Program-made: the position numbers and the translations under genes
Part shown: positions 25,954 through 33,522 of the stretch, one piece after another
Numbering within the stretch: the stretch's first letter is position 1
Layout of the letters: every line of letters begins with the position of its first letter
Origin: Afifella pfennigii DSM 17143
Lineage (GTDB): Bacteria; Pseudomonadota; Alphaproteobacteria; Rhizobiales; Afifellaceae
DNA length: 52,207 nt
Direction of reading: 5' to 3'
Assembly (NCBI RefSeq): GCF_000688515.1
Contig: NZ_JHZK01000027.1
Coordinates: 1 to 52,207, forward strand
The notes under the pieces: generated by a model
Seen by the model: the letters and a program-made list of their open reading frames with translations, nothing else
Told to the model about the DNA's origin: nothing
Database searches by the model: none

Positions 25954-27351
25954 TTAGGAGGGGGGGACCAGGCTTTCGTCGACGATGCGTCGCAACGGCG
26001 TATCCGGCGCTGCCGACATCAGGTGATCGAGAAGGCCGTCCGGGTCGGCCAGTCGAGGCGCCAGTCGGGCGCATTCTGAGAACTTGTTGGCAAAGGCGTC
26101 GTCGGTCAGCGGGGCCTCCGGCGCCCCTGGAGGGTGGCGCGAGGCCGCCTCGAAGGTGCGACCGTCTTTCGTGCGCAGGCGCACGCGCGCCGGGCTCTCC
26201 GCGGGATAGGAGGCGGAAAGGTCCTCCGCCTCGCGAATCTGCGTCCGTCCCGCGAGCGCGGCGAGCTCCGCATCCTCCCGGTGCCGGGCATCGAAATGCG
26301 CCAGGCCGACGGTGCCGTGGGTGGCGGTGACTGCCATGAGATAGGGGAAGGAAAGCTGCGCGATCTCGAACGTGTCCCAGGCCAGAGGCGCGTGCGCCAT
26401 GGCTGCCGCATAGGTCTCCACCTCGATGCCGGCGATCTCCTTCGCGCCGACCTGCTGCTCCGCCACGATGCTGGCAAGCGCTTCGATGGCGGAATGCACA
26501 TGGCGGCAGCAGGGATACGGTTTGAGGTAGCTGCGGCAGATCGCCGGCCGCTCGCCGCCGACCGGACGTTCCGCGTTTTCCGGGCCTAGGCCCGCAAAGG
26601 CAAAGAGAAGGCCGCGGGGCCCCTCGAGAACGGCCCTGGGTCCGACAGCGAGCTCCGTTGCCTCGGCGAAGGCAGCGTGCACGCCGCATCGTGCTGCATG
26701 CGCGGGATGCAGTTTCTTGACGTCGCCGCCGCCCGCCAGATAGGCGAAGGTCCCTGACGACGCGCTGCCGGCAAGTCCGAGCGCCCGCTCCATGCGCTGT
26801 GCGTCGAGGCCGAGGAGCCGCCCGGCCGCCCCCGCCGCCCCAAGGACCCCGGCGACCGGGGTCAGCTGGAAGCCGCGCCTCATGGCCTGGGGGTTCATGA
26901 TCTCGGCGGCCGTGACGCAGATTTCGTAGCCGCCCATGATGGCATCGATCACCTCGCCGAGGCTCGCATTGTTGCGGTATCCGACCGCCAGCGCCGCAGG
27001 GACGACAGCGGCTCCCGGATGCACCGAGCCTTCCCGGTTGCCGTCATCGTATTCCAGCGCGTGGCAGGCGGCCGCCACGGCGTAGGCGGCAGAAGCTACG
27101 CCGCCGCGCAAGCCGGTGCCGATCACCGGCACGGCGTTCGCCGCTTCCACCCTGCCTTCCAGGGTTTGGGCGAGCTCCAGGCTTTTGGCCACGCGCGGGC
27201 TCGTGCTTCCGGCAAGGATGCATGCGATCCCGTCGAGGGCCTGCATCGTTGCCACGCGCCGGGCGGCGGGCTCCAGATCGCTGAGGCGTGCGACGGCCGC
27301 GAAGGTCGAAAGCCTTGAGGTAAGGCCAGCCGAAGAGGCGTCGGGGCGCAT
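25954..27351 (-). CDS. MmgE/PrpD family protein (second copy)
   Basis: A 465-residue paralogue of the protein at 23.4-24.8 kb. It has ACHALEYDDGNREGSVHPGAAVVPAAL, KKLHPAHAARCGVHAA and RSYLKPYPCCRHVHSAIEA, the Asp/His-rich motifs of the family. The start is ATG 27351 with GGGAGG seven bases upstream; ATG 27357 is in frame but too close to that site. The ATG overlaps the stop of the flavoprotein gene (TGATG). The frame stays open far upstream, but that is an antisense-like shadow of the flavoprotein gene, not a fusion. Confidence 0.87.
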   Translation of the reverse strand: MRPDASSAGLTSRLSTFAAVARLSDLEPAARRVATMQALDGIACILAGSTSPRVAKSLELAQTLEGRVEAANAVPVIGTGLRGGVASAAYAVAAACHALEYDDGNREGSVHPGAAVVPAALAVGYRNNASLGEVIDAIMGGYEICVTAAEIMNPQAMRRGFQLTPVAGVLGAAGAAGRLLGLDAQRMERALGLAGSASSGTFAYLAGGGDVKKLHPAHAARCGVHAAFAEATELAVGPRAVLEGPRGLLFAFAGLGPENAERPVGGERPAICRSYLKPYPCCRHVHSAIEALASIVAEQQVGAKEIAGIEVETYAAAMAHAPLAWDTFEIAQLSFPYLMAVTATHGTVGLAHFDARHREDAELAALAGRTQIREAEDLSASYPAESPARVRLRTKDGRTFEAASRHPPGAPEAPLTDDAFANKFSECARLAPRLADPDGLLDHLMSAAPDTPLRRIVDESLVPPS

Positions 27352-28838
27352 CAACATGCCTCCCGCCGCGTCTCGGCGGCAGCCGCCGCAGCGGCGCGCC
27401 CGGCGATGAGACCGAGCCCCAAAGCCGCCAGGAGACCATTGCCGGAGACATACCCCGTGCTGCCTTCTCGTCCGCTGATGCCGGCGGCGGCTCCGCCTCC
27501 GGCAAAGAGGCCGGGTATGGGGCGGCCCTGCGTGTTGAGGACGCGCGCATCGGCGTCCACCGCCAGCCCGCCCTGGGTGTGGAACAGCGCCGGCACGATC
27601 CGCGTTGCGCGTAGCTCTCCCCCGAGCGCTCCGTTGCCCCACGCCGTGCGGCCGAACCGGTCGGCCGCGGTGCCTTCGGCGGCCTGGCGCGCGGCGAGAA
27701 GCGTCGCCTCCAGCGCAGCCGCATCCAGCCCGAGGCGGGCGGCGAGCGTTGCGGCGTCCTCTGCGGCGAGGGCCCCGCCCATCTCCACGAGCTTGCCGAA
27801 CTCCTCCTGGTTGGCCGCGACCGCCTCGCAGATGGCCGCGTCGTAGATCACGTAGAAGGGGCCGGACCGGAGAAACTCCTTTTCGGCGAAGGCGGAATAC
27901 CCGATGGATTCGTCGGCAAAGCGCGCACCGGCGCTGTCGACGATGATGCCGCCCTTCTCCACCAGCGTCCATGTCACCAGGACGCCATGCGGATCGGCGA
28001 GGGAGGCGTGCCCCTGATAGGCGCCCAGATTGCCGGTTGCCGCGCCAAGAGGCAGCCCCCAGCGCAGAGCCTCGCCTTCCGAGGTGGGAGCGCCGGCATA
28101 TTCCGCCTCGCCGGCGGCAGGACAATAGCGGCGCACCAGCTCCCGGTCGCTGCCAAAGCCGTTGACGGCGAGAATGGTCGCCTTGCCGGCGATCCTGACG
28201 CGCTCGCCTTGGTTGTTCTCCGTTTCGGCGCCGAGCACGGCGCCGTCGGCCACGATCAGGGAGGTCGCGGGATTGCCGAAGGCGACCGGAATGTCCCGTC
28301 GTTCCGCTTCGCGCAAGAGGCCGTCCATCAAGGTTACGCCGCGCTTGTCGGGCGGTGCGTGCAGGCGGTGGACGCTGTGCCCGACATGGCGATAGGTGTC
28401 GATCAGCTCCAGCTCGACGCGGGCGGTATCGGCCAGCCATTCGACGAGTTCGGCCGAGACCTCCGCCAGGCGCCGCGTCAGATGCGGCGCGTCGTGCTCG
28501 CCGCTGACGCGAAGCAGGTCCGCGGCAAACCGTTCGGCATCGTCGACGATGCCCTTCTCGGCCTGGAAGCGGGTGCCAGCGCCGGGTATGGAGCCGCTCG
28601 ACCGGCTGGTGTTGCCTGCGATGGCGTTCCCCTTCTCCACGACGGCGACCTCCGCCCCCGCCTCATGCGCCGCGATGGCCGCGGCCAGTCCGCAACCGCC
28701 CGCGCCGATGACCAGTACGTCCACTTCCACATCTGCTTCGATGGGCATCGGAGCGTTGAGCCCTGTCGTTTCACTCAAGATGTTCTCCACGCCCGGTCGC
28801 GATCCATCCTGCGGAAGCTGGACAACCGAGTTGAACAT
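27351..28838 (-). CDS. FAD-dependent oxidoreductase, fumarate reductase/tricarballylate dehydrogenase-like flavoprotein
   Basis: A flavoprotein of up to 495 residues. The Rossmann motif VLVIGAGGCGLAAAIAAHEAG, GNTSRSSGSIPGAG and the C-terminal TQGGLAVDADARVLN...GLFAGGGAAAG...GNGLLAALGLG region match the fumarate reductase/3-ketosteroid dehydrogenase FAD family (TcuA belongs here). Two starts are possible: ATG 28838 without a clear RBS, or TTG 28778 with GGAG six bases upstream giving MSETTGLNAP. I list the longer form. It is probably a dehydrogenase or reductase of an imported carboxylate; it shares a transcript with PrpD copy 2. Confidence 0.85.
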   Translation of the reverse strand: MFNSVVQLPQDGSRPGVENILSETTGLNAPMPIEADVEVDVLVIGAGGCGLAAAIAAHEAGAEVAVVEKGNAIAGNTSRSSGSIPGAGTRFQAEKGIVDDAERFAADLLRVSGEHDAPHLTRRLAEVSAELVEWLADTARVELELIDTYRHVGHSVHRLHAPPDKRGVTLMDGLLREAERRDIPVAFGNPATSLIVADGAVLGAETENNQGERVRIAGKATILAVNGFGSDRELVRRYCPAAGEAEYAGAPTSEGEALRWGLPLGAATGNLGAYQGHASLADPHGVLVTWTLVEKGGIIVDSAGARFADESIGYSAFAEKEFLRSGPFYVIYDAAICEAVAANQEEFGKLVEMGGALAAEDAATLAARLGLDAAALEATLLAARQAAEGTAADRFGRTAWGNGALGGELRATRIVPALFHTQGGLAVDADARVLNTQGRPIPGLFAGGGAAAGISGREGSTGYVSGNGLLAALGLGLIAGRAAAAAAAETRREAC

Positions 28839-29244
28839 GCGCGGCGGGGAAGGCTCTGCTCATTGATACTCTTTCTCGTTCATGCCTATGCCGGGGTCTT
28901 GCGCGCCTTCGCGCCCATCGGGAGAGGTCCCGGATGCATCTGGCGAAATCGTCGTGGCGCGCGGCTAAACTGTCAACACATTTCTCCGTCTGAGAGAAAA
29001 GCCGAAGCTGAATTGGGAAGAGCGGTGGCTGGAAGCTCGACAGGAAAAGCGATTCTTGCAGAAGTTGCTGCGGGGATGAGCTCTTTCGGGTCAAACTGTT
29101 GACATTAATTCATCGCTGTCGCAAGAGGGCGACAGGGGGGTGAGTAGGCGGAACAGCGCTGGTATGCGTGATCCGCGGTCGGCCGCCGGGCCTTTCCGCA
29201 CCGGCAGTGCCGTGATTTGGATGGCGTTGCAGGAGTTCCCCCGC
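28839..29244. promoter_or_regulatory. Divergent control region of the carboxylate cluster
   Basis: About 400 bases without a gene separate the minus-strand flavoprotein unit from tctBA. TGTCAACA stands at 28971-28978 and its reverse complement TGTTGACA at 29097-29104, the latter inside the perfect dyad GTCAA-ACTG-TTGAC (29090-29103). TTGACA at 29099-29104 could double as a -35 element, but no good -10 follows. A third TGTCAACA lies past the cluster at 32.62 kb. The regulator is not encoded nearby; a GntR type is a guess from the TTGT/ACA half sites. Confidence 0.45.
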
Positions 29245-29727
29245 ATGACGCAGCGGTGCGATCGAAACGCGTTGCCTGAAGCCGCGGTCTCGTTGGCGCT
29301 CATGGCAGGCGCCGGGTGGGCCATGTGGCAGGCCTGGGGCTACGGCACCGGCAGTTTTCGCATGCCCGGGCCTGGCGGATATCCCTTTGTGCTTTCGGCG
29401 GGGCTTTTTGCGGCTGCGGCCCTCGCGCTGCTGTCGCCGCTCGTTCAGCTCGCCCGATCCCGACGTTCGGGTGAAACGCGCCGAACCCACCCGGCCGACA
29501 GCGGCGCTCCTGAACGCAAGCATTACGCCGCCATGCTTGTGGTCGTGCTGGTGGCTTGGGTGTTCCTGTTCCGCGAGGTCGGCTTTGCTGTCGCATCGGT
29601 GGCGTGCGTGGCTCTCGTCTGCTTGATCGGCGGGCAGAGGTCGCTTTTCCGGGCGATCCTCTTCGCCTGCATCCTGACCGCGATCTGCTATCTGCTTTTC
29701 GTCGTCCTGCTCGGCCTGCCGCTTTGA
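29245..29727 (+). CDS. tctB: Tripartite tricarboxylate transporter small membrane subunit (TctB)
   Basis: A 160-residue membrane protein with four predicted helices. The chosen ATG 29245 has AGGAG nine bases upstream and gives the usual length; upstream GTG 29140 would add 35 residues without hydrophobic character. MPGPGGYPFVLSAGLFAAAALAL is typical of TctB (DUF1468). It is followed by tctA after 48 bases. Confidence 0.85.
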   Translation: MTQRCDRNALPEAAVSLALMAGAGWAMWQAWGYGTGSFRMPGPGGYPFVLSAGLFAAAALALLSPLVQLARSRRSGETRRTHPADSGAPERKHYAAMLVVVLVAWVFLFREVGFAVASVACVALVCLIGGQRSLFRAILFACILTAICYLLFVVLLGLPL

Positions 29728-29775
29728 CGCCGCCGCGCTGCCCCGCCATCCCGGACAACAGAAGCAAGCGCAAAG

Positions 29776-31278
29776 ATGGATAACATCGTCCAGGGTTTCA
29801 TGATGGCGCTCGGCCCCGAGCAACTGCTTTTCTGCTTTCTCGGGGTCCTCCTGGGCACGCTTGTCGGAACATTGCCGGGTATCGGCGCCGCCGCCTGCAT
29901 CTCCATCGTCCTGCCGATGACCTTCGGGCTCGACGGACTGACTGCCCTGATCATGCTGTCGGGAATCTTCTATGGCTCCCAATATGGCAGCTCGACCGCC
30001 GCCATCCTGCTCAACATACCCGGCACGTCGACGGCGGCGGTGACCTGTCTCGACGGTTACCCCTTGGCGCAGAAGGGCAAGGCCGGCACGGCTCTCCTCG
30101 TCACGACGATCGCTTCCTTCGTCGGTGGCAGCATAGCGATTGTCCTGCTCATGGCGGTGTCGCCGGTGCTGGCGAATGTGGCGCTGCGCTTCGGCTCGGC
30201 GGAGTATTTCGCCGTCATGGTCCTCGGTCTTGTCGCGGCTCTCTCCATGGGATCTGGCAGCGCGGCCAAGGGCGCGGCGATGACCTTTTTCGGGCTTCTG
30301 CTCGGCACTTTCGGCATGGACATGACCACGGGCGCGATGCGCTACACCTTCGGCTTTCCGGAGATGACCGAGGGGATCGGTATCCTCGTCCTCACGATGG
30401 GTCTGTTTGGAATTTCCGAACTGCTGGAGAATGTCAGCCGCCGCCATGCGCCTTCCGCGCCAGCCGAATCCTACCGGCTGCGTGCCATGTTGCCCGACCG
30501 TCAGGAAAGGCGGCAAATGTACGGTCCGTGCGTGCGGGGAACGGCGGTCGGTTCGCTCATCGGGGCGCTTCCAGGCGCCGGACCGACCGTCGCGGCCTTC
30601 CTCGCCTATTCGCTGGAGCAGAAGATTTCGCGCACCCCCGAAAAGTTCGGCAAGGGCGCGATTGAGGGCGTCACGGCACCCGAGGCGGCCAACAACGCTG
30701 CCGTCCAATCGGCCTTCATCCCGACGCTGAGCCTGGGCATCCCCGGCGATGCGGTCATGGCCATTCTTCTTGCCGCCATGACCCTGCACGGGATCATACC
30801 GGGGTCGCAGTTCATGACCTCGCAGCCCGACTTTTTCTGGGGCCTGATCGCGAGCTTCTGGATTGGCAACGTGATACTGCTCGCACTCAACGTCCCCTTT
30901 ATCGGGCTGTGGGCTCGCATCACGCGCGTGCCTCATCATTATCTTTCGGGCGTCATCGCCATCTTCATTCTCCTTGGCGTCTATAGCGCCCGCAACAGCC
31001 TCTTCGACGTCCTGCTGGCGATCCTCATCGGGGTCGTGGGCTGGGGCCTGACGCGCAATCGCTATCCGCTGGCGCCGCTGATTCTCGGCTTCGTCCTCGG
31101 TCCCTTGCTGGAGGAGCATTTCCGGCGCGTCATGCTGATCTCGCGTGGAGACCTCACGGCCCTTTGGGGGAGCGAACTTTCTCTGGGACTTCTTTTGACG
31201 GCAGCGGGCTTGGCTTTGGTGACCGCATGGCGTCAGCTGCGCCCTCGTCGCCGGTCTGCCTCACCGGTTGCCCCGTAG
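29776..31278 (+). CDS. tctA: Tripartite tricarboxylate transporter large membrane subunit (TctA)
   Basis: A 500-residue protein with about 11-12 membrane helices. GTLVGTLPGIGAAACISIVLP near the N-terminus, FYGSQYGSSTAAILLNIPGT and the second GALPGAGPTVAAFLAY/AAVQSAFIPTLSLGIPGDAVMAILL region are the two repeats of the TctA family that form the substrate path. With TctB and the divergent TctC it completes a secondary carboxylate importer driven by an ion gradient. Confidence 0.93.
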   Translation: MDNIVQGFMMALGPEQLLFCFLGVLLGTLVGTLPGIGAAACISIVLPMTFGLDGLTALIMLSGIFYGSQYGSSTAAILLNIPGTSTAAVTCLDGYPLAQKGKAGTALLVTTIASFVGGSIAIVLLMAVSPVLANVALRFGSAEYFAVMVLGLVAALSMGSGSAAKGAAMTFFGLLLGTFGMDMTTGAMRYTFGFPEMTEGIGILVLTMGLFGISELLENVSRRHAPSAPAESYRLRAMLPDRQERRQMYGPCVRGTAVGSLIGALPGAGPTVAAFLAYSLEQKISRTPEKFGKGAIEGVTAPEAANNAAVQSAFIPTLSLGIPGDAVMAILLAAMTLHGIIPGSQFMTSQPDFFWGLIASFWIGNVILLALNVPFIGLWARITRVPHHYLSGVIAIFILLGVYSARNSLFDVLLAILIGVVGWGLTRNRYPLAPLILGFVLGPLLEEHFRRVMLISRGDLTALWGSELSLGLLLTAAGLALVTAWRQLRPRRRSASPVAP

Positions 31279-31292
31279 CGCCGGCAACTTGC

Positions 31293-31415
31293 TCCGCGCG
31301 ACGCCGATCCGCAGAGCCGCCAAGGCAGGCTTCTGTGCGCCCAGATGCAATCGATCGTGGAGGTGATGAGTGAGCACCAGGCGACCATCAACGCCAGGGA
31401 TGTCGGCTTCAAGGG
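31293..31415 (+). repeat. 123-bp copy of part of the DUF3365 gene
   Basis: Aligned without gaps to 6130-6252, this stretch differs at about 8 of 123 positions (about 93% identity). Both reading frame and codon position are kept. It encodes [19 protein letters not shown] and then the VGFKG end, with flanks on both sides unrelated to the DUF3365 gene. It is a fragment of that gene, or of a close paralogue, moved into the tct-FAH interval. Confidence 0.85.
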
Positions 31416-31605
31416 CGTGGTCATCGGCCAGTTGCTGGTCTCCATCATCGGCGTCGGCGCGCTGTTCTCGCTTTACCAGCAGAATCTCCTGATGGCTCAC
31501 TTCTGGGCGGGCATCGTCCTCCTGTTCACCTTTGCCTTGACCATGGCGGACCTGATCGGGCGGCTGGAAAGGCGCATCGAATACGAGGCACATGTGAGGA
31601 GCTGA
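31293..31605 (+). pseudogene. Chimeric relic: DUF3365 fragment joined to the C-terminus of an ABC transporter permease
   Basis: An ORF with ATG at 31345 (86 residues to the stop at 31605) changes character after FKG at about 31415. The rest, VVIGQLLVSIIGVGALFSLYQ...AHFWAGIVLLFTFALTMADLIGRLERRIE, fits the last two helices of binding-protein-dependent permeases of the SsuC/TauC/ThiX type (the invariant I-x-G-x-G after an I-G-x-L segment, and a final LERR). No upstream permease part remains. It lies three bases before the FAH gene, so it marks where an earlier permease gene was cut off. Confidence 0.65.
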
Positions 31606-31607
31606 CA

Positions 31608-32324
31608 ATGAGCGAAAGCGCACTGAGCGCCAATCCGACCGCCGGTTTCGTGATTGCCCCCAACCCGGTCCCGACCCTGCCGGTCGAAGGCACGAGCGAG
31701 CTTTTTCCGGTCAACCGCATCTTCTGCATCGGCCGCAACTACGCCGCCCATGCCGTGGAGATGGGACACGACCCCGACAAGGAGCCGCCCTTCTTCTTCG
31801 TCAAGCACGGCGCGGCGCTCATCACCGACGGAACCTTCCCCTATCCTGCCTTATCCTCCGACGTGCATCACGAGGTGGAAATGGTCGTCGCGCTGTCCAA
31901 GGGCGGCGCCGATATCGCCGTTGAGGACGCTCTCCAGCATGTCTATGGCTACGGCGTTGGGCTCGACATGACCCGTCGCGACCTCCAGGGCGAGGCCAAG
32001 AAGCTCGGCCGCCCCTGGGAGGTGGGCAAGAGCTTCGAAGCGTCGGCGCCCTGCGGCCCGCTCGTCCCCGCCAGCCGCATCGGCCACCCGGACCGCGGCA
32101 AGGTGGAGCTCAAGGTCAACGGCGAGACGCGGCAGGAAGGCGACCTCAACCAGATGCTCTGGAAGGTGCCGGAGATGATCTCGATCCTTTCGCGCTTCTT
32201 CACGCTTCAGCCCGGTGATCTCATCATGAGCGGCACCCCCTCCGGCGTCGGCGCCGTGGAGCGCGGCGACACGATGCTGGCAAGCATCGAAGGCGTGGGC
32301 GAAATCACCGTGAAGGTCGTCTGA
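31608..32324 (+). CDS. Fumarylacetoacetate hydrolase family protein (fumarylpyruvate hydrolase-like)
   Basis: A 238-residue enzyme with the FAH C-terminal fold. FPVNRIFCIGRNYAAHAVEMG, PPFFFVKHGAAL, the metal-binding acidic residues in HHEVEMVVALS and GVGLDMTRRDLQ, KSFEASAPCGPLVP and the closing MSGTPSGVGAVERGD are all present. This short YcgM-like type includes fumarylpyruvate hydrolase (gentisate pathway) and oxaloacetate decarboxylases. GAGGAG precedes the ATG. Previously it was probably downstream of an ABC permease gene, so its link to tctBA may be secondary. Confidence 0.88.
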   Translation: MSESALSANPTAGFVIAPNPVPTLPVEGTSELFPVNRIFCIGRNYAAHAVEMGHDPDKEPPFFFVKHGAALITDGTFPYPALSSDVHHEVEMVVALSKGGADIAVEDALQHVYGYGVGLDMTRRDLQGEAKKLGRPWEVGKSFEASAPCGPLVPASRIGHPDRGKVELKVNGETRQEGDLNQMLWKVPEMISILSRFFTLQPGDLIMSGTPSGVGAVERGDTMLASIEGVGEITVKVV

Positions 32325-32891
32325 CGGCCGGCCCCAAGCGGCACGCCGCTGGCGCTAAGCCTGCCTCGACATCTCGGCGGCTTCGCCATCCCGTCTCGGC
32401 GCCGGCCTCGGTCGGGCGCCCTTCGTGCTCGGCTCCCGATTGCGACGGCCGTCCTCGCCGGCGTCGTCTGCAAGGTGCGCCGGTGCGTGGCGGTCGGCGC
32501 CTCCAAAATGGAAGGCCTCCGTCTGCAATAAAATGGCTCCGCCTGCCAATCTTGGTCGGACCTGGAGAAGAATTGCGTCGGATCGAGCAGGCCGGTGCAA
32601 GGAGGAGGGGATTTATTCATTATTGTCAACATAATGTGCGATACCGAAAAGTGTAGTTCATATATACATGTATCTTTTATGCGAGGATATATGCAACATA
32701 TCTGTGTATTTCAAGAATGGATAAGTATTGTGAGGCCCTGGCAAATTTGAAAAGGCACGCCGACGCGTCTTGCCCCCACCGTCGCCGAGGAGGTGTGTGA
32801 GACTGCGCCGCTCGTACCGGGTCGCGCTGTCGATGCTTGCCCACACGAACGGGCGATCGCCGGACCGGGGAATCAGTCTCGGTATTGCTTG
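32325..32891. other. Gene-free region with an AT-rich palindrome
   Basis: No supported gene. The first 270 bases are GC-rich without a convincing frame. From about 32610 to 32730 the DNA turns AT-rich, unlike the surroundings, and holds TGTCAACA (32624-32631) inside the inverted repeat CATTAT-N7-ATAATG (32618-32636). It could be an operator/promoter or part of an insertion-element end. Minus-strand frames from 32.7-32.9 kb continue the IS481 relic but lose resemblance to the family. Confidence 0.4.
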
Positions 32892-33023
32892 GCCACGCCG
32901 CCGGCACGCCTCGGCGACGTTCCCGAGCTCCCTGGCCATTTCCAGCACGCTCAGACGCTGCTGAGCCACCTTGCTCGCGGCATCCTGCAGCGTCGCCTTC
33001 TTCGCTGTCGATGATTGTCCCAT
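32892..33023 (-). pseudogene. IS481-family transposase, N-terminal relic
   Basis: From ATG 33023 (AAGGAGG upstream) the minus strand reads MGQSSTAKKATLQDAASKVA and, a few residues on, QRLSVLEMARELGNVAEACRRRG, the helix-turn-helix opening typical of IS481 transposases. At about 32891 the match stops: the usual DRTSFYEWKRRFQ continuation is replaced by unrelated residues. The sequence upstream on that strand (TGTCCACCTAACCTTCTTGCC region, about 33040-33075) may be the element's left end. This is a truncated, inactive copy. Confidence 0.65.
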
Positions 33024-33181
33024 GCGGCGATCCTCCTTGCCCAAAATAGCATGGCAAGAAGGTTAGGTGGACAGACAATGGAATTGTGGCGGCACGCCCG
33101 AAACCAATGTTCCTCAATGATATCAATGTATTGTGTGTTTGACGCGGCTGCGGGCCTGGTCGGCGGCGCAACTGGGGGACG

Positions 33182-33522
33182 ATGCTTGCTGCCCTGATTT
33201 TCGACCCCGAGGGCACCTTGTCGAAAACCGAGGAGCTGCACCGAAAGGCCTTCAACGAGACTTTTGCCGCGGCGGGCTGCCTTGGTCGTGGAGCCGGCTG
33301 CTCGACCGCGAGCTTCTCGCCGTCGCCGGCGCCTGCGACGAGGAGCGGCTTGCCCATTTCGTCTCGGCCCATCCGCCCTCCTCGGCCGGTGAAGTCGACA
33401 TCGCCACCGTGGTGACGCCGAGCCTCTACGCCGAGCATGAGGATTTCAGCGGCGCGCTAGCCGGGGCGTCAACCGAGCGGGCTCGAAACGAGAGGGGGCG
33501 GCGGAGAGGCCGGAGCCTCTGA
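33182..33522 (+). pseudogene. cbbY: cbbY (HAD-family phosphatase) pseudogene
   Basis: Frame 1 starts MLAALIFDPEGTLSKTEELH and continues RKAFNETFAAAG, clearly the CbbY N-terminus, but the DxD nucleophile motif is altered (FDPEGTL for FDVDGTL). At about 33272 a one-base indel shifts to another frame, LPWSWSRLLDRELLAVAG. That frame then jumps from an HFVSAHPPSSAGE segment to ATVVTPSLYAEHEDFSGALA, which belongs near the CbbY C-terminus, so roughly half of the gene is deleted. The tail runs into the cbbR end. CbbY dephosphorylates xylulose bisphosphate, a RuBisCO inhibitor. Confidence 0.8.

Noticed and set aside
25954-28440. Apparent 828-residue protein joining PrpD copy 2 to upstream sequence
   Set aside because: The part before 27351 overlaps the flavoprotein gene in another frame and has no homology. 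A ribosome binding site and ATG at 27351 give a normal PrpD length.
29099-29104. TTGACA as -35 of a strong sigma-70 promoter for tctB
   Set aside because: No acceptable -10 hexamer at 16-18 bases; the sequence is better explained as part of a dyad operator.
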